Assembly (NCBI GenBank): GCA_001829505.1 | Contig: MIBK01000061.1 | Location: forward strand, 1 to 5,901 | Direction of reading: 5' to 3' | Length of the DNA: 5,901 nt | Origin: Spirochaetes bacterium RBG_16_67_19 | Lineage (GTDB): Bacteria > Spirochaetota > Spirochaetia > SZUA-6 > DRHE01 | Shown here: positions 1-5,890 of the stretch, piece by piece | How positions within the stretch are numbered: the stretch's first letter is position 1 | Layout of the letters: every line of letters begins with the position of its first letter | The notes under the pieces: model-generated | Told to the model about the DNA's origin: nothing | Seen by the model: the letters and a program-made list of their open reading frames with translations, nothing else | Database searches by the model: none | Made by a program: the position numbers and the translations under genes

Positions 1-506
1 TCCCCCGAGCGGTCCGCGGCGCTGGGCTCTGCCCCCATGGAAAGCAGGAACAGGCAGGCCTCCCGGTTCCCGCTGCGCGCGGCCCAGCCCAGCGCCGTGG
101 CGCCTTCGCGCGGGTCCCGGTCGCGCACCGCCGCGGGGCGGTCCTGGAGCCGCTGCACGAAGGCGGGAAGCGGCCCGAAGGCGGCCTCCGCGAACAGGGA
201 GGCCTCCCCGCCCTTGGACCGCAGGTAGTCGTAGACTTCCTGGCGGCCGGCCCAGGCCGCATAAGCCAGCGCATTCCAGCCCAGCCGGTCCTCGGCGCGG
301 AGCAGCGCGGGGTCCTGCTCCACCATCCGGCGCACCCGGGCCAGTTCCCCCCTTCTCGCGGCCTCGAACAGCCTGCCGGCAGGGGCAGGGGCCTCCGGCA
401 CAGGCCGGATGGCCAGGCCCGGGGTGGCACAGGAAACCAACAGCGCCAGGGCCGCCATGGCCCCAGCCGCGGCCCGCAGTCTACTTGCGGTATGGGAGGA
501 ACACAT
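1..506 (-). CDS. Ankyrin-repeat lipoprotein, C-terminus cut off by window edge
   Basis: The reading frame runs leftward off the window, so at least 168 residues are visible and the C-terminus is missing. From the ATG at 506 the protein has a short n-region with two arginines, a hydrophobic stretch and a good lipobox (LLVSC, Cys26), predicting a lipid-anchored envelope protein. After a Pro/Ala-rich linker (about 33-44) come ankyrin-type units at about 46-98 and 104-168, with helix-turn-helix phrases such as LFEAARRGELARVRRMVEQD and TALGWAARSGN. Ankyrin repeats bind proteins and have no catalysis of their own. Start choice: an ATG at 458 is clear of the upstream gene but would leave only nine residues before the lipobox Cys and no positive charge. 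The ATG at 506, overlapping the upstream P460 gene by 26 bp, gives a proper signal peptide; a CTG at 479 is a third option. The partner is unknown, though the preceding P460 protein is an obvious candidate. The family call is firm; the start is moderate. Confidence 0.8.
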   Translation of the reverse strand, partial: MCSSHTASRLRAAAGAMAALALLVSCATPGLAIRPVPEAPAPAGRLFEAARRGELARVRRMVEQDPALLRAEDRLGWNALAYAAWAGRQEVYDYLRSKGGEASLFAEAAFGPLPAFVQRLQDRPAAVRDRDPREGATALGWAARSGNREACLFLLSMGAEPSAADRSG

Positions 507-1017
507 AATCGCGGAACTCACCGCGCGGATTCTTGTCCCCATACGGATGGGGCTCGTTGGCATTGGCGTGGCAGTCGAAGCAGAACTCGTAGTCGATGAC
601 CGTCTCCTGCCCGGAGGCCATGTCCCGCACCACCCACAACCAGCCCCCGCGAGCCAGGGGGTCTTTCGGCTTCTTGATCATGACGGTGAGCTGGAAGGGC
701 GCCTCCCCCTGCCGAAACTGCAGCCCCGCATAGACCTCTTTGACGATGACCGTGCCCTCCGGGTACTCGTGAACGACGCGCCCCTGGCGCTCCGTGATCC
801 GCACATCCTCACCGCTCTGGTTCAGGTAGATCCGGCGTCGATGATCCTCGTGTCCCGGCACTGGGTAGTCCAGGTCCCGCTCGGTGGGGCGCTCCCAGGA
901 GGCGTAGTCCGCCGGCACCAGGGCCCGGGGCGCCGGCCGGGCGCAGGAGAGCGCCAGCAGCGCGACTGCGGCCAGCGCGACGTGGGGCAACAGGGCGGAG
1001 GCCCGCCGCGGGTTCAA
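481..1017 (-). CDS. Cytochrome P460-family c-haem lipoprotein
   Basis: A 178-residue protein. P460-family cytochromes are small beta-rich c-haem proteins; the Nitrosomonas enzyme oxidises hydroxylamine, while cytochrome c'-beta relatives bind NO. The N-terminus MNPRR plus a hydrophobic run to LALSC (Cys25) fits a lipoprotein signal, so the mature protein should be membrane-anchored outside the cytoplasm. The haem site is CFDCH (Cys146, Cys149, His150), followed by the family-typical C-terminal DYVF segment. The segment EGTVIVKEVYAG (87-98) lines up, from memory, with the Nitrosomonas P460 segment DGTVLVKELVS, whose lysine is covalently bound to haem; here it is Lys93. The start is a TTG that overlaps the TGA of the cyclase gene (TTGA), with only a weak G-rich Shine-Dalgarno stretch before it. 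It lies between the cyclase and the ankyrin lipoprotein. Family membership is strong; the substrate (hydroxylamine, NO or neither) is unknown. Confidence 0.88.
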   Translation of the reverse strand: MNPRRASALLPHVALAAVALLALSCARPAPRALVPADYASWERPTERDLDYPVPGHEDHRRRIYLNQSGEDVRITERQGRVVHEYPEGTVIVKEVYAGLQFRQGEAPFQLTVMIKKPKDPLARGGWLWVVRDMASGQETVIDYEFCFDCHANANEPHPYGDKNPRGEFRDYVFLPYRK

Positions 1018-2435
1018 GCCGGCCCCCCGGGGAGGGCCAGAATCTGGTACACGGCCAGCGCCTCCGTCTTGCCCTTGACCTTCAAGTGCGCCGGACCCCG
1101 GGCTTTGACCCGGGCGCGCAGCGGGGAATACACGCTCTCCGTGACCAGGACCATGCCCGGCCGGGCCGCCGCGCACAGGCGCGCCGCCACGTTCACGTGA
1201 TCGCCGATCACGGTGAAATCCGCCCTTTTCTCTGAACCGACCAGGCCCAGGATCACCTCGCCGGAGTCCAGGCCGATGCCCACCTTCAGGCCATCGTAAC
1301 CGGCAGCGCGGCCCAGTTCCTCCTGGATTTCCAGGGCCGAGCGGCAGGCGTTCTCCTCCCGCCGCTCGCCGGAGAACACGGCCACCACGGCATCGCCCAC
1401 GAACTTGTCCACGTCCCCGCCGTTGCGGTGGATGATCTCGGTCTGCACGTTGAGCAGCCGGTTCAGCGCCTCCACCACCTGCTCCGGGGGATGGCGCTCG
1501 GCATAGGCGGTGAAGCTGCGCACGTCGCTGAAGAACAGGGTCATGGACGCCTTGGCGCCGCGCTCCCGGTTGCGGATGGATTGCAGGGTGGAGCCGGAGA
1601 CGAACTTGGAGAGCTGGAAGCGCTCGTACAGCCCCTGCACCATCTCGTTCACCCTTTCGCCCAGCGCGCCGATCTCGTCGCGGCTGCCGATCCTCGCCCT
1701 CACGCTGAAGTCTCCCCCCCGCACCCCCGCGCACACTTCCCCCAGATGGCGTACGGGCCGCACCAGGGTGACCTGCAGGAAGCGGGCCAGCAGCACGGCC
1801 AGCAACGGCACCAGGACGGCGAAAATCGCGGCGGCCAGCAGCAGATTGTTGCGCTGCTGCACGGCCTCGCGGGTCACGTCGGAGCGGATGTGGATGACCC
1901 CGCGCACGGTATGCGTGCTGCCGTGGCAGCCCGCGCATTTGGGCAGGTTGAGCAGGGTCTTGTAGATCAGGGCGTAGCTCCTCTCCCCTTCCGCCTGCTG
2001 GTAAAGGACAGTGCGTCGCTCCTGGACCGCGCGGGTGAAGTTCATGTCCGCCGCGATCATCCGGGCGTCGGACATCAGCAGCGGCTTGGCCCGGAAGTAG
2101 ATCCTTTCCAGGTTGGCGTTCACCGTTTCGATGGTCCTGTTGTCCGAGAAGGCCTCCACGCCGTCGGCGCGGTACAGGCTGACCTCGAAGGTGCCCGTGG
2201 CCTGGCGGATGTCGGCAAAAAGACGGACGGCCACGGGGGCCTCCCCGGGGAGCATGGCGTTCTTGATGGACTGGTAGAGGATCTCCGACTGGCGCTGCAG
2301 GTTCTCGGCGTTGGCCCGGCGCAAATCGCGGTTCTGGGCATAGGCCAGGTAGACGATGGCCGCGCCGATGCCCAGCGCCAGGCTGGAGACCAGGATGAAG
2401 TTGACCTTGCGGGCCAGCGGCACGAAGCGGCGCAA
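1014..2435 (-). CDS. Membrane class III adenylate cyclase with extracytoplasmic c-haem sensor domain and HAMP
   Basis: Predicted to make cAMP from ATP in response to an external signal. Numbered from the upstream TTG at 2453 (479 residues), the order is: TM1 about 17-38; an extracytoplasmic sensor region about 39-202 with the c-haem motif CAGCH (173-177) near its end; TM2 about 203-226; HAMP about 227-280; cyclase domain about 302-476. Catalytic residues are complete: metal-binding Asp310 (FFSD) and Asp354 (VGD), adenine-binding Lys350 and Thr414, Asn421 and Arg425. The Lys/Thr pair points to the ATP-using class IIIb, often activated by bicarbonate. The sensor resembles Tll0287/DUF3365-type haem domains in motif placement, but I cannot confirm the family. 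Start choice: AAGGAGG at 2444-2450 lies 8 nt before the TTG at 2435, giving 473 residues; the TTG at 2453 overlaps the argH stop but its Shine-Dalgarno would be internal. The haem ligand and signal are unknown. Confidence 0.92.
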   Translation of the reverse strand: MRRFVPLARKVNFILVSSLALGIGAAIVYLAYAQNRDLRRANAENLQRQSEILYQSIKNAMLPGEAPVAVRLFADIRQATGTFEVSLYRADGVEAFSDNRTIETVNANLERIYFRAKPLLMSDARMIAADMNFTRAVQERRTVLYQQAEGERSYALIYKTLLNLPKCAGCHGSTHTVRGVIHIRSDVTREAVQQRNNLLLAAAIFAVLVPLLAVLLARFLQVTLVRPVRHLGEVCAGVRGGDFSVRARIGSRDEIGALGERVNEMVQGLYERFQLSKFVSGSTLQSIRNRERGAKASMTLFFSDVRSFTAYAERHPPEQVVEALNRLLNVQTEIIHRNGGDVDKFVGDAVVAVFSGERREENACRSALEIQEELGRAAGYDGLKVGIGLDSGEVILGLVGSEKRADFTVIGDHVNVAARLCAAARPGMVLVTESVYSPLRARVKARGPAHLKVKGKTEALAVYQILALPGGPA

Positions 2436-2443
2436 GGGGGCAG

Positions 2444-2450
2444 CCTCCTT
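2444..2450 (-). promoter_or_regulatory. Shine-Dalgarno site that sets the cyclase start
   Basis: AAGGAGG is the best ribosome-binding site in the window. It begins at the final base of the argH stop codon and sits 8 nt upstream of the TTG at 2435-2433. It would be inside the coding region if the TTG at 2453 were used, so it argues for the shorter cyclase product and for re-initiation by ribosomes finishing argH. Confidence 0.75.
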
Positions 2451-3817
2451 CAACCGTACAGCGGCACGTCGAAGCCGGCCAAGGCCTTGAGCTTCGGCTC
2501 CACCCGCTGCCGGCGGCGCTCACCAGCCTCCCGCAGCGAGGCCAGGCGGCCTTCGGCCACGTCCAGGCGCAGGTTCCCCGGGGCCCCGGTGTGGGTCTTG
2601 CGGGCGATGGCTTCACGGGGGTCCCGTTCCCCCAGCGCCGCGAGGTCCGCGGCCACGCGGCGGTAGGCATCGCGGAAGGGCACCCCCTCGGCGACCAGCT
2701 CCAGGGCCCGGTCGGCGGCATAAATCTCCGGCCGGAAGCCCGCGGCCAGGCGCTCCTCGTTCACCCCCAGGCGCCCCATGAGCAGGTCCACCACCTGCAC
2801 GCTGGCCAGGCCCAGCGTGCAGCCTTCCATGAACGGGGCCTTGGTCTCCTGCAGGTCGCGGTTGTAACCCGAGGGCATGGCCCGCAGGATCGACTTGATC
2901 TGGGCTCCGCGCGCCGAAACCGCGGCCGTCTTGGCCCGCACCAATTCCAACAGGTCGGGATTGCGCTTCTGCGGCATGATACTGGAGCCCGCGCACAGCT
3001 CCTCCGGCAGGGCGAAGTAGCCGAACTCGGGCAGGGAGAACAGGATCACGTCCTGGGCCAGGCGGCTCAGGGTTAGCATGACCTGCTCCACCGCGTCCAG
3101 GATCACCGACTCGACCTTGCCGCGGCTGTTGTTGGCCGCCAGCACGTTGTTCTGTACCCGGGCGAAGGCCAGCAGGTCGGCCACCATCTCCCGGTCCAAG
3201 GCCAGCGGCACCCCGTAGCTGGCGGCCGAGCCCAGCGGGCAGGCGTCGTTCAGCTCGTAGGCCGCCTCCGACAGGAGCAGGTCGTCCAGGAGCTCCTCGG
3301 CGTAAGCCGCCGCCCACAGGCCCACGGAGCTGGGCATGGCCAGCTGCATATGCGTGCGGCCCGGCATGGGAACCAGCTGGTGGCTCCGGGCGAAGCCGAT
3401 CAGGGTGGCGGCCAACCCCAGGACGGACCGCTGGAACTCCAGCAGGAAGGCCCTGCCGTACAGGCGCAGGGCGGCCAGGACCTGGTCGTTGCGGCTGCGG
3501 CCGGCGTGGATCTTCTTGCCCGCCTCCCCCAGGCGGGCCACCAGGAAGTTCTCGATGGCGGTGTGGCAATCCTCGTCCGCCGCCGCGATGGGGAAGCGGC
3601 CCGCCAGGTTCAGGCGTACGATTTCCGCCAGGCCCCCGTGCAGGGAGGAGCTTTCCCCGGCGGACAGCAGGCCGATCTTCTCCAGCATGGCGGCGTGGGC
3701 CATGCTGGCCAGGCAATCCGCGTTGACCAGGTCCCGGTCCAGCAGGTAGTCCCGGCCCACGGTGTAGCGCTCGACCAGCTCGTTCAGGGTCACGCCCTTT
3801 TGCCACAGCTTGCTCAT
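2450..3817 (-). CDS. argH: Argininosuccinate lyase
   Basis: A 455-residue cytoplasmic enzyme of the fumarase/aspartase superfamily. It splits argininosuccinate into arginine and fumarate, the last step of arginine synthesis, and acts as a homotetramer. Length matches the usual 450-470. Active-site elements are all present: EDCHTAIE (His85), GRSRNDQV (106-113), the Thr155-His156 pair in PGRTHMQ, and the signature GSSIMPQKRNP (277-287) with the catalytic-loop serines, then YNRDLQE (318-324). The usual ArgH phrase NSLDAVSDRD is replaced by NNSRGKVES (229-237), and GLWAAAYAEELLDD and LGSAASYG are also unlike the common proteobacterial form. These features recall the Bacteroidetes-type subgroup (inference from memory). 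The start is the ATG at 3817, overlapping the upstream stop as ATGA. The frame is open further upstream to 4120, but that region is an out-of-frame shadow of the 99-residue gene. No other arginine gene is visible nearby. Confidence 0.95.
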   Translation of the reverse strand: MSKLWQKGVTLNELVERYTVGRDYLLDRDLVNADCLASMAHAAMLEKIGLLSAGESSSLHGGLAEIVRLNLAGRFPIAAADEDCHTAIENFLVARLGEAGKKIHAGRSRNDQVLAALRLYGRAFLLEFQRSVLGLAATLIGFARSHQLVPMPGRTHMQLAMPSSVGLWAAAYAEELLDDLLLSEAAYELNDACPLGSAASYGVPLALDREMVADLLAFARVQNNVLAANNSRGKVESVILDAVEQVMLTLSRLAQDVILFSLPEFGYFALPEELCAGSSIMPQKRNPDLLELVRAKTAAVSARGAQIKSILRAMPSGYNRDLQETKAPFMEGCTLGLASVQVVDLLMGRLGVNEERLAAGFRPEIYAADRALELVAEGVPFRDAYRRVAADLAALGERDPREAIARKTHTGAPGNLRLDVAEGRLASLREAGERRRQRVEPKLKALAGFDVPLYG

Positions 3818-4113
3818 GGGTCGGCCTGTCTTCCGGCGTAGCGCCCCGCTCGGGCCCGGACGACCTCGGCCAGGATCTGGCGCACCGCGGTCTGGTCCCG
3901 CCGGCCCCGGGCCAGGGCCTCGCCCTGCTCGGCCAGGAAACGCTCCTCCATATCGTAGAGGTCGCGCTCCAGAGCCCCGGACCACAGCAGGCGGGTGATC
4001 TCCAGCGGCGTGTCCTTCAGGGCCAGCAGGCGCTCGGTCTCCCTGACGGCCAGGAACCAGCGCACGTCGTCCAGCGACAGGTCCAGCTCCTCCAGCAGCT
4101 CGGCGATCTTCAT
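3814..4113 (-). CDS. Hypothetical 99-residue protein coupled to argH
   Basis: I do not recognise this protein. It is 99 residues, charged and probably almost entirely helical. It has an acidic Leu-rich N-terminus (MKIAELLEELDLSLDDVRWF), a central segment with ITRLLWSGALERDLYDMEERF (about 39-59), and a basic tail. There is no signal peptide, membrane segment or cysteine pair, so it should be cytoplasmic and may form a helical bundle or coiled coil. It is the first gene of the leftward unit, and its TGA overlaps the argH ATG (ATGA), so it is probably co-translated with argH. The ATG at 4113 has no convincing Shine-Dalgarno (only GAG two bases before it). It is judged real because it fills the space exactly between a candidate promoter and argH with a coupled junction, and because the alternative frame here is a low-complexity Gly/Pro/Arg shadow. 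A role linked to ArgH is only a guess from position. Confidence 0.75.
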   Translation of the reverse strand: MKIAELLEELDLSLDDVRWFLAVRETERLLALKDTPLEITRLLWSGALERDLYDMEERFLAEQGEALARGRRDQTAVRQILAEVVRARAGRYAGRQADP

Positions 4114-4124
4114 GGCTCAAGCGT

Positions 4125-4154
4125 AGGGTACCCGCTCCCCTTACCCCCCGTCAA
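4125..4154 (-). promoter_or_regulatory. Candidate sigma-70-like promoter of the leftward operon
   Basis: On the minus strand, TTGACG (4154-4149) is a five-of-six match to the -35 box. After 18 nt comes TACCCT (4130-4125), which keeps the key T, A and final T of the -10 box. The ATG at 4113 follows only 11 nt after the -10, so the transcript leader would be very short. An overlapping TACGCT is an alternative -10 even closer to the ATG. The -35 is good, the -10 is weak, and there is no other support. Confidence 0.4.
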
Positions 4155-4165
4155 CCGCAGGGGGT
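4143..4165. repeat. Short inverted repeat between the divergent genes
   Basis: ACCCCC at 4143-4148 pairs with GGGGGT at 4160-4165 across an 11-nt spacer. It covers the candidate leftward -35 (4149-4154), so it could be an operator or a small hairpin. In such C/G-rich sequence six-base arms can arise by chance. It does not resemble the CIRCE element used by HrcA at some chaperone genes. Confidence 0.25.
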
Positions 4166-4168
4166 GTC

Positions 4169-4198
4169 TTGCTCGCCCCCCCCGCCCTTTAGTATTCT
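4169..4198 (+). promoter_or_regulatory. Weak candidate promoter for htpG
   Basis: TTGCTC (4169-4174) and TATTCT (4193-4198) are 18 nt apart, and an overlapping TAGTAT (4190-4195) is an alternative -10. The htpG ATG follows TATTCT after just 7 nt, so transcription from it would start at or next to the start codon. The spacer contains a run of eight C residues (4176-4183). The -35 matches the consensus only at TTG, so the call rests mainly on position and on the local A/T-rich patch in an otherwise G/C-rich gap. Confidence 0.3.
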
Positions 4199-4205
4199 GT
4201 AGGCC

Positions 4206-5890
4206 ATGGCCAAACACAAATTCCAGACCGAAGTCAGCCGCCTGCTGCACCTGATCATCCACTCCCTGTACTCCCACCCGGAGATCTTCCTGCGGGAGCT
4301 GATCTCCAACGCCTCCGACGCCCTGGACCGCCTGAAATACCTGACCCTGACCGACGAGCAGTTCAAGGGCTACGCCTTCCTGCCGCGCATCGACATCGCC
4401 TTCGACCAGCAGGAGCAGAAGTGGCTCAGCGTATCGGACTCGGGCATCGGCATGGACGCCGAGGAGCTGGAGCGCAACCTGGGCACCATCGCCAACTCGG
4501 GCACGCGCCAGTTCCTGGACAGCCTGGCCGAGGAGGCCCAGAAAGGCTCCAACCTGATCGGCCAGTTCGGGGTGGGCTTCTACTCCTGCTTCATGGTTTC
4601 AGACCGGGTCGAGGTGGTGAGCCGCAGGGCCGGGCAGGACAAGGTCTACCGCTGGGGCAGCGACGGCAAAGGGGAGTTCGAGATCCAGGAGGTCCAGGAC
4701 AAACAGCAGGGTACCACGGTGAAGCTCTTCCTCAACGAGCGGGGCAAGGAGTACGCCAGCCGCTGGCGCATCGAGGGCATCGTGCGCAAGTACTCCAACC
4801 ACATCCCCTTCCCGATCCACCTGCACCACGCCGAGGACGGCAAGGAGCAGGTCGAGCAGATCAACTCCGCCTCGGCCCTTTGGCGGCGTCCGCGGGGGGA
4901 GATCAAAGACGAGGAGTACAACGAGTTCTACAAGACCCTCAGCCACGACCAAGAGGACCCCCTGGCCTTCATGCACACCCGGGCCGAGGGGGCCCTGGAG
5001 TATACGACCCTGTTCTTCATTCCCTCCCACGCGCCCGCGGACCTGTTCTGGGTGAACTACCGCCCGGGGGTCAAGCTGTACGTCAAGAGGGTGTTCATCA
5101 CCGACGACGAGAAGGAGCTGCTGCCCACCTGGCTGCGCTTCGTGCACGGGGTCATCGACTCCGAGGACCTGCCCCTGAACGTCAGCCGGGAGCTGCTGCA
5201 GGAAAACCAGGTGCTGCGCTCCATCCGCACCGCGGCGGTCAAGAAGATCCTCGGCGAGCTGGAGAAGATGGCCCAGAACACCCCGCAGATGTACGCGGAC
5301 TTCTACAAGGAGTTCGGGATCTGCATAAAAGAGGGGCTCTATCAGGATCCGGCCAACCGGGAAAGCCTGCTCACCCTGGTGCGCTACAAGTCCAGCTCCC
5401 AGGAGGGCCTGAGCTCGCTCTCGGGCTACAAGGAGCGCATGGCCTCCGGGCAGAAAGCCGTCTACTACCTGGCCGGGGACCGGGAGGAGAAGATGCGCGC
5501 CTCCCCGCTGCTGGAAGCCTACAAGAAAAAAGGCCTGGAAGTGCTGCTCATGGACGACGGCATCGACGAGCTGGTGGCCGCGGCGGTGGGCCGTTACCAG
5601 GACATCGAGCTGAAGGCCGTGAACCGCAGCGGCGCCGGGGAGGACCTGTCCACCGAAGCGGACAAGGCCCAGGCCAAGGACCTGGCCCCACTGCTGGCCC
5701 GCATCCGCAAGGTGCTGGGCGAGGAGGTCAAGGACGTGCGCGCCTCCGCCCGGCTGGAGGATTCGGCGGCCTGCGTCGTGATGGACGACAGCGACCCGAC
5801 CGTGCAAATGCAGCACCTGGCCCGGGCACTGGGCCAGAAGGACCTGCCGGAGGTCAAGCCGATCCTGGAGCTCAAACCCAACCACGAGCT
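4206..5890 (+). CDS. htpG: Molecular chaperone HtpG (bacterial Hsp90), C-terminus missing
   Basis: An ATP-dependent cytoplasmic homodimeric chaperone that remodels client proteins under heat and other stress. About 561 genuine residues are visible. N-terminal GHKL ATPase domain: FLRELISNASDAL (28-40, catalytic Glu31 and Mg-binding Asn35), DSGIGM (78-83, nucleotide-binding Asp78) and GQFGVGFYS (119-127). Middle domain: VKRVFITDD (293-301) and DLPLNVSRE (321-329), with the ATP-contacting Arg328. The C-terminal dimerisation domain begins near 500 and is cut at NHEL (559-562); compared with the 624-residue E. coli protein about 60 residues are missing. The start is supported by the conserved opening KFQTEV and no good upstream alternative. 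Upstream there is only TAGG very close to the ATG, so the ribosome-binding site is weak. Phrases such as SALWRR and KDEEYNEFYKT resemble spirochaete HtpG from memory. It is transcribed away from the argH unit with no evident functional link. Confidence 0.96.

Noticed and set aside
1095..1112. Repeated CCCGGG hexamers with a 6-nt spacer that could form a hairpin
   Set aside because: They lie within the cyclase coding sequence (RARVKARGP region) with no T-run. CCCGGG is common by chance at this base composition.
409..1200. Plus-strand open frame of 263 codons
   Set aside because: It is antisense to the P460 and ankyrin genes, has no recognisable motif, and spans the end of the cyclase gene.
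1428..2666. Plus-strand open frame of 412 codons
   Set aside because: It is antisense to the cyclase and argH, whose catalytic motifs are intact. The His/Gln/Gly-rich composition is typical of a shadow frame.
1018..2721. Long minus-strand open frame continuing upstream of the P460 gene
   Set aside because: Only the last 178 codons are P460. The upstream part is low-complexity Gly/Arg/Pro/Ala read out of frame through the cyclase and the end of argH.
3818..4120. N-terminal extension of ArgH to a TTG at 4120
   Set aside because: The extra 101 residues are Gly/Pro/Arg-rich shadow of the 99-residue gene. ArgH homologues begin near MSKLWQKG, and the ATG at 3817 forms an ATGA junction.
4114..4205. 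Search for a CIRCE heat-shock operator upstream of htpG
   Set aside because: No TTAGCACTC or GAGTGCTAA half-site is present in the gap.
4599..5885. Long open frame opposite htpG (428 codons, minus strand)
   Set aside because: It lies entirely antisense to a clear HtpG sequence and is a Leu/Val/Gly/His-rich shadow produced by GC-rich codon use.
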